Positions 30,173 to 40,800 of a stretch of DNA of 46,861 nt are shown piece by piece; position 1 is the first letter of the stretch; every line of letters starts with the position of its first letter. Position numbers and translations under genes: made by a program. The notes beneath the pieces were generated by a model. The model worked only from the letters and a program-made list of their open reading frames with translations. It was not told where the DNA came from and did not search any database. The stretch comes from Clostridiales bacterium (GTDB lineage: Bacteria; Bacillota; Clostridia; Oscillospirales; Oscillospiraceae), in assembly GCA_019418625.1 (NCBI GenBank), contig DYBL01000073.1, positions 1 to 46,861 of the forward strand, in the 5' to 3' direction.

Positions 30173-33100
30173 TTATTCTGCGTCCTTGAGAGGGAGCTCT
30201 ACCTCCCTGCCCGGCGCCAGAAAATAGAGCACCCGGCGTACCACCGGCTTTTCCAGCACCTGCGCCAGCGCCCGGCTGTACGCCTCCAGCTGGGGGCGGT
30301 ATTCCTCCGCCCGTCGGGCAAGGTCTTCTTCGCGGAATACCCGGTCCGTCTTGAAGTCCACCACGGTGATGCCCTGCTCCGTTTCAAAGCAGCAGTCCAC
30401 CACGCCCTGCAGCAGCATCTCATCTCCGGCAGAGGCGGCAGGGTCATAGAAGGAGGCGTCGACCAGCAGCGTGAAGCGGTATTCCCGCAGCACGTTGCTA
30501 CCGGCCCGGATCTCGTCAGCAAGGCTGCTTTGCAAAAATCGCTCCAAAGCGGCGGTGTCCACTGCCGAGGCCTGTTCCGGCGACAAAAGCTGCCGAGCCC
30601 GCAGGCGCTCCACCTGCCCGGCTGCGTCCTGATCGGAAAAGTCCAGATACTGGAGCGCCAGATGGGTGGCGGTGCCCTGCTCCGCCGGCGTCAGCCCTGC
30701 GCCCTCCTGCCGGAACCGAGGCTGGGACAGCGGCCGGAGATACGGCATATGGGCTGCGTTTTCCGCGATTTCCTGGTCCAGCGCCCGCCCCTTGAGCTGG
30801 GTGGCGGTCACCTTGGAGGGAAGCGTCGTCTCCCGGGCATAGGGGTAAACGCGCTCCAAAAGCCGAGGGTCAAAGGCGGCTTCCCTGCCCTGTACCTCCT
30901 GTGCAGCGCCGGGCTCAGCCGCAGGATGCGGAGCGGCGGCAAACGCCTGGGCATCGTGAATGAATACCTGCCAGGGCGCTGTGTCCCCGGTGTAGAGCTG
31001 CTGCACCGTACTCTCCCCCAGCTGCCGCAGGCTCTGGGCCTCACTGCGGCACAAAAGGGGCAGCAGCAGCCACTCGCCGAAGTTGGAGCAGGATGCCACC
31101 GTCTCCGGCAGCACCGGGCAGGAAGCAACAGACGCGAGCTTTTGGAGCCTTCCCTCCGCGTGGTACATGGCGTCCACCAAAATGAGCTTTTCCTTGGGCC
31201 GGGTCATGGCCACGTACAGAACCCGCAGCTCCTCGGAGAGATTTTCCCGCCGGAGGGTGCCGGCGATGGCCTCTCTTGCAAGGGTCGGGTATTTGATCTT
31301 GCGGTCCAGGTCCACCCGCTTGGGGCCAAGTCCCATTTGAGGATGCACCAGAACAGGCGTATCGAAATCCTGCCGGGAGAAGGCGTGGTCCAGATCTGCC
31401 AGGATCACGATGGGGAACTCCAGGCCCTTGGACTTGTGGATGCTCATCAATCCCACACCGCCCACCGAACCGGCGCCCCCGGTCACCGGCGCCTCGCCGG
31501 CCTCCAGAAGCCGCTGCAGGTGGGTGACAAATGCGAAGAGGCCCCTGTATCCGCCTGCCTCAAACCGCTGGGCGTGACGACTGAGGGCAATGAGATTCTC
31601 CTTTCGGACGGCGCCGCCGTCCATGGCGGCGAAAATACCCAGGATGTCCAGCGTATTGTAAATGTGCCAGAGCAGGCGGTGCACCCGCATGTCCCTGGCT
31701 GCGGCCCGCAGGCTGTTGAGCGTCTCCAGAAACGCCCGGCAGTCCTCGCCCTCATCCGCGGCCACCGCGTCATAGAAATCGCCGTCTGGCGTTCTGGCGC
31801 GGATCTGGGCCAGGCGGTCCGGCGTAAAGCCGAATACCGGAGAGCGCAGCACCGCGATTAGTGGCACATCCTGCCGGGGATTGTCGATGATCTGCAGCAG
31901 ACCCAGCATGACGGAGATCTCCATGGTCTGGAAAAAATCCTCCTGGGCTTCAAAGGCGCAGGGAATGTCCTGTTCCGCAAGGGCCTGGGCAAAGGCGGCC
32001 GAGCGGCTGCCCGGTGAGCGCATCAGGATCACGATGTCCTCGGGGCGGCAGGGGCGCAATGTTCCATCTCCGCCGGTGACAGGATAGCCCTCGTCCAGCA
32101 GGGTGCGGATCCGCTTTGCCACGAACCGGGCCTCTGCGGTGAGCTTCTTCACCGGGCGGTCTTCTTCCCCGGAACGCTGACGGGCGCAGATAAGGTGGAA
32201 CTCCGTATCACAGTCCTGCCGGGGAGGATAGTAGGACGCGCCGAAGTGCAGCGCCTCGTCCTCCCCGTATTCCATATCGCCCATCTCCGGCGAGAGGATG
32301 TTGGAGAAGACGAAGTTGGCTGCGTCCAGGATCTCTCGCCGGGAGCGGAAATTCTGGGAGAGCAGGATCTTGCGCTCCTGTCCCGGCTCTGCCTGCTCAT
32401 AGGGGAGAAACCGGGCATACTTTTCCAAAAAGATGGTGGGGTCTGCCAGGCGGAAGCGGTAAATGCTCTGCTTTACATCGCCTACCGTGAAAATATTCTG
32501 CCCATCCCGGGACACCGCCCGGAAAATGGCGTTTTGTACCTCGTTGGTGTCCTGGTATTCGTCCACCAAAATCTCCTGGTACCGCTGGGATACCTGTCGG
32601 CCCAGCTCTGTGGGGGTACCGTCCTCCCCCACCAGCAGCCGCAGCGCCAGATGCTCCTGGTCGGAGAAGTCCGCCGCGTTGAGCCGGAGCTTTTCCGCCT
32701 GATATCTTCGGGAGAACTCGCCGGTCAGCCGCAGCAGGGCCTCCATGGCGGGCGCCATGGCCCGCAGGTCCTCCATGGCCTCCTCCCCGCTCACGTCCAG
32801 CAGCTTCGTGAGTTTCTTGAACTGGGTCTTACAGGCCTCCCACACCGTTTTGAGCGCGACAACCTCCGGCTCATCCTTGCGGCCTTTCGGCGTGGTCAGG
32901 CGCGGGAAAGCAACGGCATCCGCCGCTCGGCGGGCCTCCTCCCAGCCGCTGCTTTCCGCCAAAGCGTCAAATGTCTCCGCACTGGCGCGGAATTTTTCTC
33001 CGTAGCCCCGCTCCAGGGCCTCATCTCCTGCCGTATCGGCGGCACTGCGCCGCAGCAGGGCCGCCCAGTGGGCTGCCTGGCGGTGAACATCCGCCAGCAG

Positions 33101-33760
33101 TACAGCGGCGTAGGGAGTATCGTCAAAGCTGCTGCCAAGAGAAGACCAGGCTGTCTGGTTCCGTTCCAGCCATTGCTCCGGATAGGCATGGCTCTGGAGC
33201 TTTTCGTGGATCTCCAGCACCAGCGACTCCAATGCCCGGTCATCACGGCCGGCACCCAAGGTATCTGCCAGCAAGGCGCCTGCCTCGTCCAGCGTATCAT
33301 AAAAAATTTCCAGTGTGCGCTCCAGAACCCGCTGGCGCACCAGGGCCGCATCGCCCTCGTCCAGCACACGGAAATCCGGCGTCAGCGCATGCTGCTCATC
33401 GTCCTTGGGCAGCAGGTGCGTGTTCTCCCGCAGCAGCGCCGTGCAGAAGGCGTCCACCGTTTTGATATCCGCCCGGTATACCCGCAGCAGCTGCCGGCGA
33501 AGGTGGGCGTTGCCCGGATCCGCCGCCAGACGGCGGTTCAGCTCCGCGGCGATCTTGCCCCGCAGTTCCGCAGCGGCCGCCTTGGTGTAGGTGATGATGA
33601 GAAAATCGTCCACGCTGCATCGGTCCCGGGTCACGTACAGGAAAAGGCGGTCCACCAGCACCTTGGTCTTGCCGGAACCGGCGGCCGCCGACACCAGCAG
33701 GCTGCCGCCCCGGTTGTCCACTACCGCCTGCTGGGCGGCAGTCAATTGAATTTCCGCCAT
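30173..33760 (-). CDS. addA: ATP-dependent helicase/nuclease subunit A (AddA)
   Basis: 1195 residues. With AddB it forms the RecBCD-equivalent helicase-nuclease for double-strand break repair. Motifs in order: Q-motif/Walker A (LTAAQQAVVD, SAAAGSGKTKVLVDRL, residues ~22-35), motif II LVDEYQDTNEVQ near 397, motif III GDVKQSIYRFR, motif V SIHKSKGLEFPIVILADLDH near 775, motif VI VLYVAMTRPKEKLIL, and the C-terminal RecB-type nuclease with QGTATHLALQYLDF and TVVDFKTDRV near 1135. Start ATG is three bases after the addB stop. Length and motifs are complete. Confidence 0.97.
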   Translation of the reverse strand: MAEIQLTAAQQAVVDNRGGSLLVSAAAGSGKTKVLVDRLFLYVTRDRCSVDDFLIITYTKAAAAELRGKIAAELNRRLAADPGNAHLRRQLLRVYRADIKTVDAFCTALLRENTHLLPKDDEQHALTPDFRVLDEGDAALVRQRVLERTLEIFYDTLDEAGALLADTLGAGRDDRALESLVLEIHEKLQSHAYPEQWLERNQTAWSSLGSSFDDTPYAAVLLADVHRQAAHWAALLRRSAADTAGDEALERGYGEKFRASAETFDALAESSGWEEARRAADAVAFPRLTTPKGRKDEPEVVALKTVWEACKTQFKKLTKLLDVSGEEAMEDLRAMAPAMEALLRLTGEFSRRYQAEKLRLNAADFSDQEHLALRLLVGEDGTPTELGRQVSQRYQEILVDEYQDTNEVQNAIFRAVSRDGQNIFTVGDVKQSIYRFRLADPTIFLEKYARFLPYEQAEPGQERKILLSQNFRSRREILDAANFVFSNILSPEMGDMEYGEDEALHFGASYYPPRQDCDTEFHLICARQRSGEEDRPVKKLTAEARFVAKRIRTLLDEGYPVTGGDGTLRPCRPEDIVILMRSPGSRSAAFAQALAEQDIPCAFEAQEDFFQTMEISVMLGLLQIIDNPRQDVPLIAVLRSPVFGFTPDRLAQIRARTPDGDFYDAVAADEGEDCRAFLETLNSLRAAARDMRVHRLLWHIYNTLDILGIFAAMDGGAVRKENLIALSRHAQRFEAGGYRGLFAFVTHLQRLLEAGEAPVTGGAGSVGGVGLMSIHKSKGLEFPIVILADLDHAFSRQDFDTPVLVHPQMGLGPKRVDLDRKIKYPTLAREAIAGTLRRENLSEELRVLYVAMTRPKEKLILVDAMYHAEGRLQKLASVASCPVLPETVASCSNFGEWLLLPLLCRSEAQSLRQLGESTVQQLYTGDTAPWQVFIHDAQAFAAAPHPAAEPGAAQEVQGREAAFDPRLLERVYPYARETTLPSKVTATQLKGRALDQEIAENAAHMPYLRPLSQPRFRQEGAGLTPAEQGTATHLALQYLDFSDQDAAGQVERLRARQLLSPEQASAVDTAALERFLQSSLADEIRAGSNVLREYRFTLLVDASFYDPAASAGDEMLLQGVVDCCFETEQGITVVDFKTDRVFREEDLARRAEEYRPQLEAYSRALAQVLEKPVVRRVLYFLAPGREVELPLKDAE

Positions 33761-33763
33761 GGC

Positions 33764-36700
33764 TCACAGCCCCCTTTCCGGTTCATCTTCCAGCTTGGCC
33801 CAGAATTCTTCAGGCTTGACCGGCAGGATATAGTTCAGATGATCGCTGTCCCGACCGTCCTGGAAGTGACAGGCCTCCGCCCAGTCGCAGTACTGACAGA
33901 AGCTGTCCTCCTCGCTTTTGCAGCAGGGATCGGCGTCGATGTTGCCGTCCCGGATCTCCCGGGCGATCTGGTGCAGCAGCGTTTCCACGTACCGTCCCAG
34001 CTTGCCAAGCTGGGCGGCAGAGGCGATACTGCCGGCGATACTGCCGTCCCGGCCTACCCGCAGCGGCAGAAATTTCGGCTCGGTCAGCGATTCGTGCTCC
34101 ATGGCCTGCAGGACTTCCGGGTCGGAGAGCAGCAGGCCGGAGCGGCGCAGCTGCTTGGCGGTCTCCTGGGCCAGCTTTTCCGGAGAAATATTGCGCTCAG
34201 CAGCCAAAATCTCATCTCTTGCCGGCAGATACAGCACGCCGGCCGGCTCTACCTCCTGCCCGAAATACGCCTTTCCCTCCTTTTGCAGAGTGAAGAGATA
34301 CAGCAGCATCTGGATATCCAGACCCATCCGCACTGCCGCCAGATCAAAGGCTTTGCGGCCGGATTTATAGTCCACCACCCGCAGATAGAGTTTTCCGTCC
34401 TTGAGCCATCCATCCACCCGATCCACCTTGCCGCCCAAACGCAGCTGACTGTCCGGCTCTGAGATCTCCACGGCCGGTAGGGCACCGTGATCCCCGAAGC
34501 TCAGCTCAAAGGCCAAAGGCACAAAGTCCGAGTGACGCAGCTCCTCTGCCACCTGCTCCACGATGGCGTAAGCCGTATTGCGCAGGCGGGAGAAAAGATA
34601 GCGGAAGCGGGTGGTGCGGTTTTGAAAATCGTGCAGCTCCTCCGACACATAACGGTCCATATACCGGCGCACCATGGCCCGCAGCTCCTCGCGGTCCACC
34701 TGGGCAAAGCCGCCCAAGGCCATGGTGTCCCGAGTCACGTTTTCCAGCAGATAGTGAAGGAACGTACCGATCTGGGGCGCGTCGAAGGCGGCGGGCTCCC
34801 GCTTTTTGGCCCGCAGGCCGTACTCCATGAAATAGGCAAAGTGGCACGAGCGCATCCGCTCCAGCCGGGAGGCGGACATGCTGACGCGCTTTCCGTACAG
34901 CGCCTGTACCGCAGCTGGAGAAAGCCGCCCGCGGCGCAGTGCGGCGGCACGATCCATTGCGGAAAGCTGGGCCGTGCAATCCCCGCGCTGAGCAAAATAT
35001 TTCCAAAGTGCTCCCTGCCGGTCCTGGCCCGCCTCCTCCAGCGCAGGCTGCACAGCTGTAAGGCGATACTCCTTGTCATCGCTTTCCTGCTCTGTCCGAA
35101 TGGCGGGAAACAGGGACAGCAATCGCGCCACGATAAAAGCCGGGCGCAGGACACTGCCGGTTACATCGCTGACCGGATAGCTCAGCCAAAGGCTTTCCGT
35201 GGGCTGGGTCAAGGCATCGTAGATGCACTGGAGCTCAATGCCCATCTGCTCCATGCCGGATGGCGCCAAGCGAATGCCGGCCTTGGCCAGCTCCTCCCGG
35301 TCGTCCTCGTTCAAAATCCCGCTGCTCTGCCCAACAGCGGGCAGCACGTGGTCGTTGGCACCCAGGAAAATCAGGTGGCGCACGGTGTGGCGGTCGTTGC
35401 GGGTGATCTCTGACACAGACACCTGGTCCAGCGATACCGGGATGGTGCCGATGCTGTACTGGGTGAGGATCTGCCGCAGCAGCCGGGTGAATTCGTCCAG
35501 ATCCATGGGCTCATCGCCCAGGATCTCCACGAACTGATCCAGTACGCCGCACAAAATATCCCACAGCTGGGCTGTCTCCTCCGCAGCCTGAAGCCGCCCG
35601 GCGGCAGCCTGCTGCTCCATCTGCTGTTCCAGAGAGTTCTGAAGAGAAAGCGTCTCCAAAAAAGTGTAAAGTGACTCTACTTTCTCCTTGGCGGTCTCTC
35701 CGGCTTTCAGGCCTTCTGCCAGCTGACGAAGCGGTGCACAGACCCTGCGGCGCAGGGCATTGATCTCCTCCAGCTGCGCACGCTGCGTCTCGTTCCAAAT
35801 GCCGTTGTAGCCCGCCGGATGATCTGTCCAATCCGTGTCCTTCAGCCACATATTTCCATGGATCTGCCAGCGGATCACATAGTTTTCCAGCAGGTCGCAC
35901 TCCTCGGCGGAAAGTCCCGCAAGGCCGGTCTTGAGCCACTGGAACATATCCTCATACTCGTATCCCCCGCCGATGGACGCCAGGACGCCGCCCAGCAGCG
36001 CCAGCGCGGGCTTTTCCAGAATGTCGCTGCGGCGGCTGAGGTACACAGGGATGCCGTAGCGCTCAAACACGGTCTCAATGGTGCCCTCATAGTCTGCCAT
36101 GTTGCGGGCGCTGACCATGATGTCCCGGTAGCGGCAGCTGCCCTCCCTGGTCAAACGCAGGATATACGCGGCAGCCTGCTCCACCTCGGAATAGAGGTTC
36201 TCTGCCTCCAGTATATGGATGGGCACCTGCTCTCCTGCATAGGGTTCCGGCGCGCCGAAGAGGCACTGCTCCAGGTGCCGCAGGGGTCCTGTATCCTGGG
36301 CACGCAGGGTATGCACCTCCACGCCGCAGCCTGCCTCCCGTGCCATCCGCCGAAGCTGCTCCAGTGTTTTGAGGGAGATTTCAAAAAGCTCCTCCCGACT
36401 GTCCGGTTCACCCAAAAGTGTCACCGTCACGGACCGGGCCTGCCGCAAGAGGATGGACAGCACCCGCCGCTCCTGAGCATTGAAGTAGGTAAAGCCGTCC
36501 AGGAAAATATCCTTGCCCGCAGCGTAACCCGACTCCTCCAGGTGGTCGCACAGTTTGCTCATCCGGTCCCGGGCGTCCAGCCCCGGGCGCCGGAGCCTGG
36601 CTTCATAGGCGCCATACAGAAGGCTCAGGTCCCTGAGCTTTTCCCCGGTGGCGCCCGGGATCTGCTCCGCCTGTTCATAGAGCATTTGGGGTGTCACCTC

Positions 36701-37084
36701 ATAACTGCGCAGCTCGTCCGTCAGGTCCAGAAGCTGCTGCAAAAAGGCCGCTTTCTGAGAGGGGCGCCGGTAGACCGTCAGGGACGCTGCTACCTCGCTC
36801 AGCGCCTTCTGCATGGTCAAAAGCTTGCCGCCTGCGTCCAGCGTCACCTGGGAGAGTCCACCGGTCAAAGACAGCACCCGCTCCCCCAGACGGCGGAAGC
36901 TCAGCACCTCCGCATGGCGGCTGACTGTGGGGCCGCAGACGCGGCAAAGATCGATCTCCGCCAGATGGGAGACGTGTTCCGGTACCAGCAGGATCTGCTT
37001 TCCATGATCGCCCAGCGTTCGGATTTGCTCCAATACTGCGGCACTCTTTCCTGTTTTTGCCCGTCCCATCCAAATCGTCAGCAT
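33764..37084 (-). CDS. addB: ATP-dependent nuclease subunit B (AddB)
   Basis: 1106 residues. Partner of AddA. N-terminal Walker A-like loop WMGRAKTGKSAAVLEQIRTL, inactive-helicase body that scans for Chi, and a C-terminal nuclease domain with RVVDYKSGRKAFDLA near residue 905. The iron-sulfur cluster ligands are visible as the cysteine in MRSCHFAYFMEYGLRAKK (~745) and the cluster SFCQYCDWAEACHF (~1063). First gene of the addB-addA unit, opposite to the DUF1643 gene with a shared intergenic region of ~130 bases. Confidence 0.96.
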   Translation of the reverse strand: MLTIWMGRAKTGKSAAVLEQIRTLGDHGKQILLVPEHVSHLAEIDLCRVCGPTVSRHAEVLSFRRLGERVLSLTGGLSQVTLDAGGKLLTMQKALSEVAASLTVYRRPSQKAAFLQQLLDLTDELRSYEVTPQMLYEQAEQIPGATGEKLRDLSLLYGAYEARLRRPGLDARDRMSKLCDHLEESGYAAGKDIFLDGFTYFNAQERRVLSILLRQARSVTVTLLGEPDSREELFEISLKTLEQLRRMAREAGCGVEVHTLRAQDTGPLRHLEQCLFGAPEPYAGEQVPIHILEAENLYSEVEQAAAYILRLTREGSCRYRDIMVSARNMADYEGTIETVFERYGIPVYLSRRSDILEKPALALLGGVLASIGGGYEYEDMFQWLKTGLAGLSAEECDLLENYVIRWQIHGNMWLKDTDWTDHPAGYNGIWNETQRAQLEEINALRRRVCAPLRQLAEGLKAGETAKEKVESLYTFLETLSLQNSLEQQMEQQAAAGRLQAAEETAQLWDILCGVLDQFVEILGDEPMDLDEFTRLLRQILTQYSIGTIPVSLDQVSVSEITRNDRHTVRHLIFLGANDHVLPAVGQSSGILNEDDREELAKAGIRLAPSGMEQMGIELQCIYDALTQPTESLWLSYPVSDVTGSVLRPAFIVARLLSLFPAIRTEQESDDKEYRLTAVQPALEEAGQDRQGALWKYFAQRGDCTAQLSAMDRAAALRRGRLSPAAVQALYGKRVSMSASRLERMRSCHFAYFMEYGLRAKKREPAAFDAPQIGTFLHYLLENVTRDTMALGGFAQVDREELRAMVRRYMDRYVSEELHDFQNRTTRFRYLFSRLRNTAYAIVEQVAEELRHSDFVPLAFELSFGDHGALPAVEISEPDSQLRLGGKVDRVDGWLKDGKLYLRVVDYKSGRKAFDLAAVRMGLDIQMLLYLFTLQKEGKAYFGQEVEPAGVLYLPARDEILAAERNISPEKLAQETAKQLRRSGLLLSDPEVLQAMEHESLTEPKFLPLRVGRDGSIAGSIASAAQLGKLGRYVETLLHQIAREIRDGNIDADPCCKSEEDSFCQYCDWAEACHFQDGRDSDHLNYILPVKPEEFWAKLEDEPERGL

Positions 37085-37120
37085 GGTCCGACTCCTTTTC
37101 TCAGATTTCTCTTTTCCGCC

Positions 37121-37149
37121 ATCATATCACATTTCTCTGCCGGTGAACA
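37121..37149 (-). promoter_or_regulatory. Candidate extended -10 promoter of addBA
   Basis: Minus strand TGATATGAT with TATGAT at 37126-37121; weak -35 TGTTCA (37149-37144) at 17 bp. About 37 bases before addB. Confidence 0.5.
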
Positions 37150-37156
37150 GTGCGCG

Positions 37157-37185
37157 TTGCCTTTTGTCCGGCAGTGTGCTATGCT
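37157..37185 (+). promoter_or_regulatory. Promoter of the DUF1643 gene
   Basis: TTGCCT (37157-37162), 17-bp spacer, TGC-TATGCT (TATGCT at 37180-37185), an extended -10. It is divergent from the addBA promoter. Confidence 0.65.
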
Positions 37186-37217
37186 GGAAAAAAGTCGAAC
37201 CTAGGAGGCATGCGCCT

Positions 37218-37838
37218 ATGCATATTCCCGCCGCACCCACCAGCGCGCTGGCTCTGGAGCCCTTTGCTCCGGCGCTGGAAGAGGCACTGCGCCCTTCGCC
37301 GGATTACGATGTGTCCCGCTGGCTGTACGTGCCAAACCGCTATTCTGAGTACCGATATATTTTGGGGACCCGGGGCAGCTGTCCGCTGATCTGTATTGGC
37401 ATCAACCCCTCCACCGCTGCGCCGGACGCCCTGGACCCCACGCTGCAGTCCGTGGAGCGGATCGCCCACGCCAATGGGTATGACAGCTTTTTGATGTTCA
37501 ATGTCTACGCCCAGCGGGCCACCCGGCCGGACGATATGGAGCGGGTCTATAACCCCGCCCTCCATGAGGAAAACCGAAAGGCGTTCCGCTACCTTTTGTC
37601 GTTGTCGCCTGTGCCTGCCGTGTGGGCCGCCTGGGGCAACATCATCATGAAGCGGGACTATCTCATCCCCTGCATGGCGGACTTTGCCTCTGACGGCGCC
37701 GCGGCGGGGGCACGGTGGTTCACCGCCGGTCCCCTGCTGAAGTCCGGACATCCCCATCATCCCCTCTATCTCAAGCGGGACACGGCACTGCTGGACTTCG
37801 ACATCACCGCCTACCTTGCAAAGCAGATGCATCAATAA
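37218..37838 (+). CDS. DUF1643 domain protein
   Basis: 206 residues. DUF1643 proteins are small soluble proteins of unknown role, often on phages or next to DNA metabolism genes. Motifs: YRYILGTRG, LICIGINPSTAAPDALDPTL, FLMFNVYAQRATRPDDM, VPAVWAAWG and SGHPHHPLYL near the C-terminus. AGGAGG lies nine bases before ATG 37218; an out-of-frame ATG in between is unlikely to be used. Monocistronic, divergent from addB, with its own promoter and a bidirectional terminator shared with polC. Confidence 0.88.
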   Translation: MHIPAAPTSALALEPFAPALEEALRPSPDYDVSRWLYVPNRYSEYRYILGTRGSCPLICIGINPSTAAPDALDPTLQSVERIAHANGYDSFLMFNVYAQRATRPDDMERVYNPALHEENRKAFRYLLSLSPVPAVWAAWGNIIMKRDYLIPCMADFASDGAAAGARWFTAGPLLKSGHPHHPLYLKRDTALLDFDITAYLAKQMHQ

Positions 37839-37869
37839 AAAAAAGAGGAGCATACGCTCCTCTTTTTTT
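37837..37869. terminator. Bidirectional terminator of DUF1643 gene and the polC operon
   Basis: AAAAAAAGAGGAGC, loop ATAC, GCTCCTCTTTTTTT: a perfect stem with A- and T-runs, just past both stops (the plus-strand stop ends at 37838, polC stop at 37871). Confidence 0.93.
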
Positions 37870-37870
37870 A

Positions 37871-40800
37871 TTAAAACAGCGTGATCTGGCTGGTCTCTGC
37901 CATACCGGCAAAGGCACCCAGGGCCTTGAGCTGCTCGATATGGGTCTTGGAGAGCTTGTTGCAGCACATGGAGAACTCCTCGATGGAGATGAAGGTCTTG
38001 CCCTTGCGCTTTTCCACCGTGTCCAGCGCCGCCGTCTCGCCCAGGCCATGGACCGCCGTAAAGGGCGGCAGGAGGCCGTTTTTCGTCACCTTGAACTTGG
38101 TGGCGTCCGAGTCGTAGATGCTGATGGTGTCGAAGTGGAAGCCCCGGAGATAGAACTCATAGCACACCTCCAGGGTGGTCAGCAGGTCCTTCTCCACGGC
38201 GGAGGCGTCTTTGTTGTTCTCGATCTCCCGGATCTTGCGCTTGACGGCGTCCTTGCCGGCGCAGCAGTACTCTGCGTCAAAGGCCTTGGCGCGGACCGAG
38301 AAGAACGTGGCGTAGAACGCCAGGGGTTCATGGACTTTGTACCAGGCGATGCGGAAGGCCATCATGACGTACGCCACAGCGTGGGCCTTGGGGAAGAGAT
38401 AGCCGATCTTGGCCAGGGACTCGATATACCACTGCGGCACGTCATGGGACTCCATGGCCTCCACCCAGCCCTCGTCAAAGCCACCCTTTTTCACCTTGCC
38501 CTTACGGACCTTTTCCATGATCTTGAAGCTCATCTTGGGGTCCAGGCCCTTGGAGATCAGGTAGAGCATGATGTCGTCACGGCAGCCCACCGTCTCCAGA
38601 ACCGTGGCGGTACCGCTGACGATCAGATCCCGGGCGTTGCCCATCCACACATCCGTGCCGTGGGAGAAGCCGGAAAGACGCACCAGGGTGTTGAAGTCCT
38701 TGGGCTGGGTATCGATGAGCATCTGCCGGGTGAAGCGGGTGTTGAACTCCGGGATGGCCACGGCACCCGTGGGGCCCAGGATCTCATCGTTCTCATAGCC
38801 CAGCACCTTGCTGGAGGTAAAGATGGACATGGTGTCCGGGTCATCCAGGGGGATGGTGTGGGGGTCCACGCCGGTCAGATCCTGCATCATACGCACCATG
38901 GTGGGGTCATCGTGTCCCAGCATGTCCAGCTTGAGGATGTTGGCCTCCATGGAGTGATATTCAAAATGGGTGGTGATGGTGTCGGAATCGTCGGCGTCTG
39001 CCGGGTGCTGCACCGGGCAGAAGTCCTCCATGTCCTTGTCATCGGGCACCACCACCAGGCCGCCCGGGTGCTGGCCCGTGGTACGGCGGGTGCCCACGCA
39101 TCCCAGCGTCAGCCGGTTCTCCTCCGCCCGGCAGGCGGTGATACCGTTTTCCTCCAGATACTTTTTAACAAAGCCGAAGGCGGTCTTTTCCGCCAGAGTA
39201 CCGATGGTGCCCGCCCGGAACACCTGGGTCTCGCCGAACATCTCGATGGCGTGGCGGTGGGCGCGGGCCTGGTATTCGCCGGAGAAGTTCAGGTCGATAT
39301 CCGGTACCTTGCCGCCGCCGAAGCCCAGGAACGTCTCAAAGGGAATGTCGAAGCCATCTTTGATGTACTTGGTGCCGCACACGGGACAGACCTTGTCCGG
39401 CATATCGGCGCCGCAGCCGTAGGAACCGTCGGTGATAAATTCGTTGTGCTTACAGTTGGGGCAGCGATAGTGAGGCGGCAGAGAGTTGACCTCCGTGATG
39501 CCGGACATATAGGCCACGAGAGACGAGCCCACGGAACCACGGGAGCCCACCAGATAGCCGTTTTCCAGGCTTCGCTGCACCAACTTCTGGGCCGACATAT
39601 ACACCACGTCGTACTTGCCCAGAATGCCGCCCAGCTCCACATTCAAGCGGTCCACGATCAGCTTGGGCGGATCGTCGCCATAGAGTTCGTGCACCTTGTC
39701 CCATACCAGGCGGTTGAGCTCCTCTTCGGAGTTTTCCAGCCGGGGCGGGAACAGCTCCGCCGGCAGCAGCTCGAAGTTTTCGATCTGGTCGGCCACCAGG
39801 CGGGTGTTGGTCACTACCACCTCGTAGGCCTTCTCCTTGCCGAGGTAGGAAAACTCCTCCAGCATCTCGTCTGTGGTCTTGAAGTAGATGGGAAGCGGTG
39901 CGTTGGCGTCCGGGAACTTCTTGGACGCCAGCAGAATGTGCCGGTATACCTCGTCCTCCGGATTGAGAAAGTGGACGTCACCGGTGGCGCACACGGGCTT
40001 GTCCAGCTCCTCGCCCAGCCGCACGATGGTCCGGTTGAACTCCCGCAGGTCCTCCTCCGACTGCACGTCGCCGTTTCGCAGCATGAAAGCATTGTTGCAA
40101 AGCGGCTGGATCTCCAGGTAGTCATAGTAGTCGGCGATGCGCTTGAGCTCCTCCCAGTCCTTGTGATCTGCCACAGCCCGGAACAGCTCGCCCGCCTCGC
40201 AGGCGGCGCCCACGATGATGCCCTCCCGGTGCTCGTTGAGCAGCGTCTTGGGGATGGTGGGCACCCGCTTGAAATATTTCAGGTTGGACGCGGAGATCAT
40301 CTGATAGAGGTTCTTGAGGCCCACCTTGTTGCGGGCAAGCAGGATGATGTGCTTGGGAAAACGGTTGGTCTTGCCGCCCAAGGGACGGAGCTTTTCCATC
40401 TCCTTGTTCACGGCCTGGAGCGTATGGACGCCCCGCTCATGGAGCATCTTCCAAAACGGGATGAGCATGTAGCCCACGGTGGCCGCATCGTCGCTGGCCC
40501 GGTGGTGGTTGAACGCCGGCAGATCCAGGTGCTCGGCCACGATGTCCAGCTTGTATTTTCCAAGTTCCGGCAGCAGGTTCTGAGCCAGGATCAAAGAGTC
40601 CACATAGGTGGGCTGGAAGTCCAGGCCCACCTTGCGGCAGCCTGCCCGGATAAAGCCGATATCAAATTCCGCGTTGTGGGCTGCCAACGGGCGGCCGTTC
40701 ACGAACTTCAAAAACTCCGTCAGCGCCTGCTTGAGCTGGGGCGCGTCCTTGAGCATGTCGTCGGTGATGCCGGTCAGGCCGATGATCTCCGGGGTGAGGC

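Noticed and set aside
32195..34462. A 755-codon plus-strand ORF across addA/addB
   Set aside because: Antisense shadow; both addA and addB are intact on the minus strand in this interval and the plus-strand product has no protein-like motif pattern.
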